Assembly (NCBI RefSeq): GCF_042683045.1
Contig: NZ_JBHUIT010000003.1
Span: 62,001-126,000 of the forward strand
Source: Luteolibacter algae
GTDB lineage: Bacteria > Verrucomicrobiota > Verrucomicrobiia > Verrucomicrobiales > Akkermansiaceae
Direction of reading: 5' to 3'
Length of the DNA: 64,000 nt
The translations under genes were made by a program, and so were the position numbers. Below are positions 62,869 through 64,000 of the stretch, piece after piece. Numbering within the stretch: the first letter of the stretch is position 1; every line of letters begins with the position of its first letter. A model generated the notes under the pieces. That model was given only the letters and a program-made list of their open reading frames with translations. It had not been told where the DNA came from and did no database searches.

Positions 62869-63702
62869 TTACTCGACGATCTCGAAACTCACCTCACCTA
62901 ATTTAACCGCACCGAGATCAATCAGAGTCTGCAGATAGATATTCTCCGCAGCCCCACCGCGGAAAGAAGGAACTTTTGATGGTTCAAATTCATCCGCTTC
63001 CCATTGCCTGCGGAGCACCATGTATGATCTCACGTCAGTCATCACATCTTGCGGAACAGACAATAGGTAATATTTCACCGGTCCTTTCCAGGTCTCGCTA
63101 ACAGTGCGGGCGATATCAAATCGACGCTCGGGCGTTTGAGGGCTCAGCACAGGGAACAATCCATTCCAATAAGGCATGCCGAAAACCTGTAGCTGGTGAT
63201 CATCGGGAATATTTTTCCCTTTACCCTCCAACACGATCTCATTTCCGATTTTTACTTTTTCTCCATCGGATTTCGAATTCAATTCACCTATCGGCATGTC
63301 TTTTTCACCGAGTGCGGGCACCTTCGCTGCAGTCACCACTTCATCGCCATTCCGTAACATTTGTAAGGCTAGCCGGGCGTCCAGTGTGGCCACTTCCAAC
63401 GCATGATCCCGCTTGCCCTTTATGAGCTCGATCCGCTGCTCGATCTCCGGAGCCAATCTACGATCTTCCGCTAGCAGCTTCGGGCTGATCTCACGTAGGT
63501 GGTTTAAAAAAGAATCGTTCAGTTTGCTCAGATTCTTGCGTGCTTCAGCCTCGCTACTCGCTTTTGATAAAATCTGGTGGACTGCAGTAGAATACTTTTC
63601 CTCTGCGTCGACCAAAGCCTTTGGCAGGACTTCCGCCGTGAGCGGACTGATCAACATCAGCAGGATCAGAAGATTTCGCAGCAGCAGTCCTGAGGAACTC
63701 AT
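62869..63702 (-). CDS. Secreted or membrane-anchored unknown protein, 277 aa
   Basis: Not recognised. The start at 63702 gives a signal-like hydrophobic N-terminus (MSSSGLLLRNLLILLMLISP, then LTAEV). A helical segment (about 25-110, rich in Glu, Lys and Leu) is followed by a mixed alpha/beta region with TVSETWKGPVKYYLLSVPQD and MVLRRQWEADEFEPSKVPSF. No catalytic motif is visible. It is convergent with the helicase gene, 15 bases between stops, and divergent from the delta-prime gene. Confidence 0.75.
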   Translation of the reverse strand: MSSSGLLLRNLLILLMLISPLTAEVLPKALVDAEEKYSTAVHQILSKASSEAEARKNLSKLNDSFLNHLREISPKLLAEDRRLAPEIEQRIELIKGKRDHALEVATLDARLALQMLRNGDEVVTAAKVPALGEKDMPIGELNSKSDGEKVKIGNEIVLEGKGKNIPDDHQLQVFGMPYWNGLFPVLSPQTPERRFDIARTVSETWKGPVKYYLLSVPQDVMTDVRSYMVLRRQWEADEFEPSKVPSFRGGAAENIYLQTLIDLGAVKLGEVSFEIVE

Positions 63703-63797
63703 ACCTAACAGCATGCTGGAACGGAAGTTTCCCGCCAGCACAAAACAATCGCAAAAATCCATTTAACAAACCGGATTTCACCACTAAAACTCCTGCC

Positions 63798-64000
63798 ATG
63801 GCCCAACGCGCTGAAAAAGCATACGAACTGATCAAATCCGCTTACGAGCGCGAGCGCTTGGCTCATGCCTTCCTGATTTCCGGGGATCTCGGCTGCGGCA
63901 AGGAAGAGCTTGCCTCGCGGCTCATCTCGCTGGTCAACAGCTCCGGTGAGGTCGGTGGCATGGATCTTTTCGGCCAGCCGGTAGAAGTTGTCGTCCCTCC
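63798..64000 (+). CDS. holB: DNA polymerase III delta-prime-like subunit (cut by window edge)
   Basis: Only the first 67 codons are in the window. MAQRAEKAYELIKSAYERER is followed by LAHAFLISGDLGCGKEELAS, which has the AHAFLF-GxxGxGK pattern of the AAA+ clamp-loader subunit with a P-loop-like GDLGCGKEE. Delta-prime works in loading the sliding clamp. The truncated length leaves other AAA+ clamp-loader relatives possible. Confidence 0.75.
   Translation, partial: MAQRAEKAYELIKSAYERERLAHAFLISGDLGCGKEELASRLISLVNSSGEVGGMDLFGQPVEVVVP

Overview
The window comes from a verrucomicrobial chromosome, most likely a free-living, probably marine or algae-associated member of the Verrucomicrobiales. This is inferred from gene content: a PEP-CTERM protein ending in VPEPS plus a hydrophobic stretch and four arginines, a DUF1552 Tat-exported protein paired with a large DUF1587/1592/1588/1585-type cytochrome protein, a giant protein resembling Verru_Chthon cassette protein A, and polysaccharide-degrading enzymes (GH86-like, DUF5060/DUF4038). 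No IS element, CRISPR array, prophage, rRNA operon or replication origin was seen. Coding is dense, and most genes lie on the minus strand.

Layout. 1-4224: the 5' part of infB, then nusA, then an overlapping pair of unrecognised genes (a 409-aa protein and a 204-aa coiled-coil protein) behind a strikingly C-rich leader. 4371-11003: cysteine desulfurase, a membrane M50-like metalloprotease, a PEP-CTERM protein, aat, a GGCT-like gene overlapping obg, sufE, and a UbiA-family prenyltransferase. 11054-21054: the DUF1552/DUF1592 exported pair, murJ, a zinc-ribbon membrane protein, tilS, a TrhO-RluA fusion that overlaps tilS, and a MOSC protein. 21076-31131: a GH86-like lipoprotein divergent from a LamG/DUF1080-like secreted protein, a MobA-like gene, an M20 peptidase, a single-HKD phospholipase D-like protein, a secreted unknown, and the 1305-aa Verru_Chthon A-like protein.

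31329-44601 is the transcription/translation core locus, read on the minus strand in the order tRNA-Thr, tuf, tRNA-Trp, secE, nusG, rplK, rplA, rplJ, rplL, rpoB, rpoC. It contains conspicuous hairpins after tuf, between rplJ and rplL and between rplL and rpoB, and ends in a strong terminator. 44640-50391: a YmdB-family phosphodiesterase, a large TPR/HEAT secreted protein and a DUF4038 glycoside hydrolase. 50467-54281: gloA, an active HtrA-type protease, a degenerate HtrA homologue and a sigma-54 activator whose receiver domain lacks the phosphoacceptor Asp. 54389-64000: DUF3820, argJ, two divergent RNA methyltransferases (RlmI-like and RsmB-like), coaD, trxB, a small unknown, a UvrD/PcrA helicase, a secreted unknown and the start of a DNA polymerase III delta-prime-like gene.

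The strongest candidates for something not yet described are: (1) the htrA / pseudo-htrA / receiver-dead sigma-54 activator cluster, in which the pseudoprotease lacks the catalytic His and Ser and carries a PDZ domain inserted ahead of the Ser segment; (2) the TrhO-RluA fusion translationally coupled to tilS; (3) the unknown gene pair at 2384-4224, whose promoter-proximal region has a tandem repeat, a C8 tract a few codons after the ATG and a G-quadruplex-type motif on the opposite strand. All functional statements rest on motif reading without database searches.
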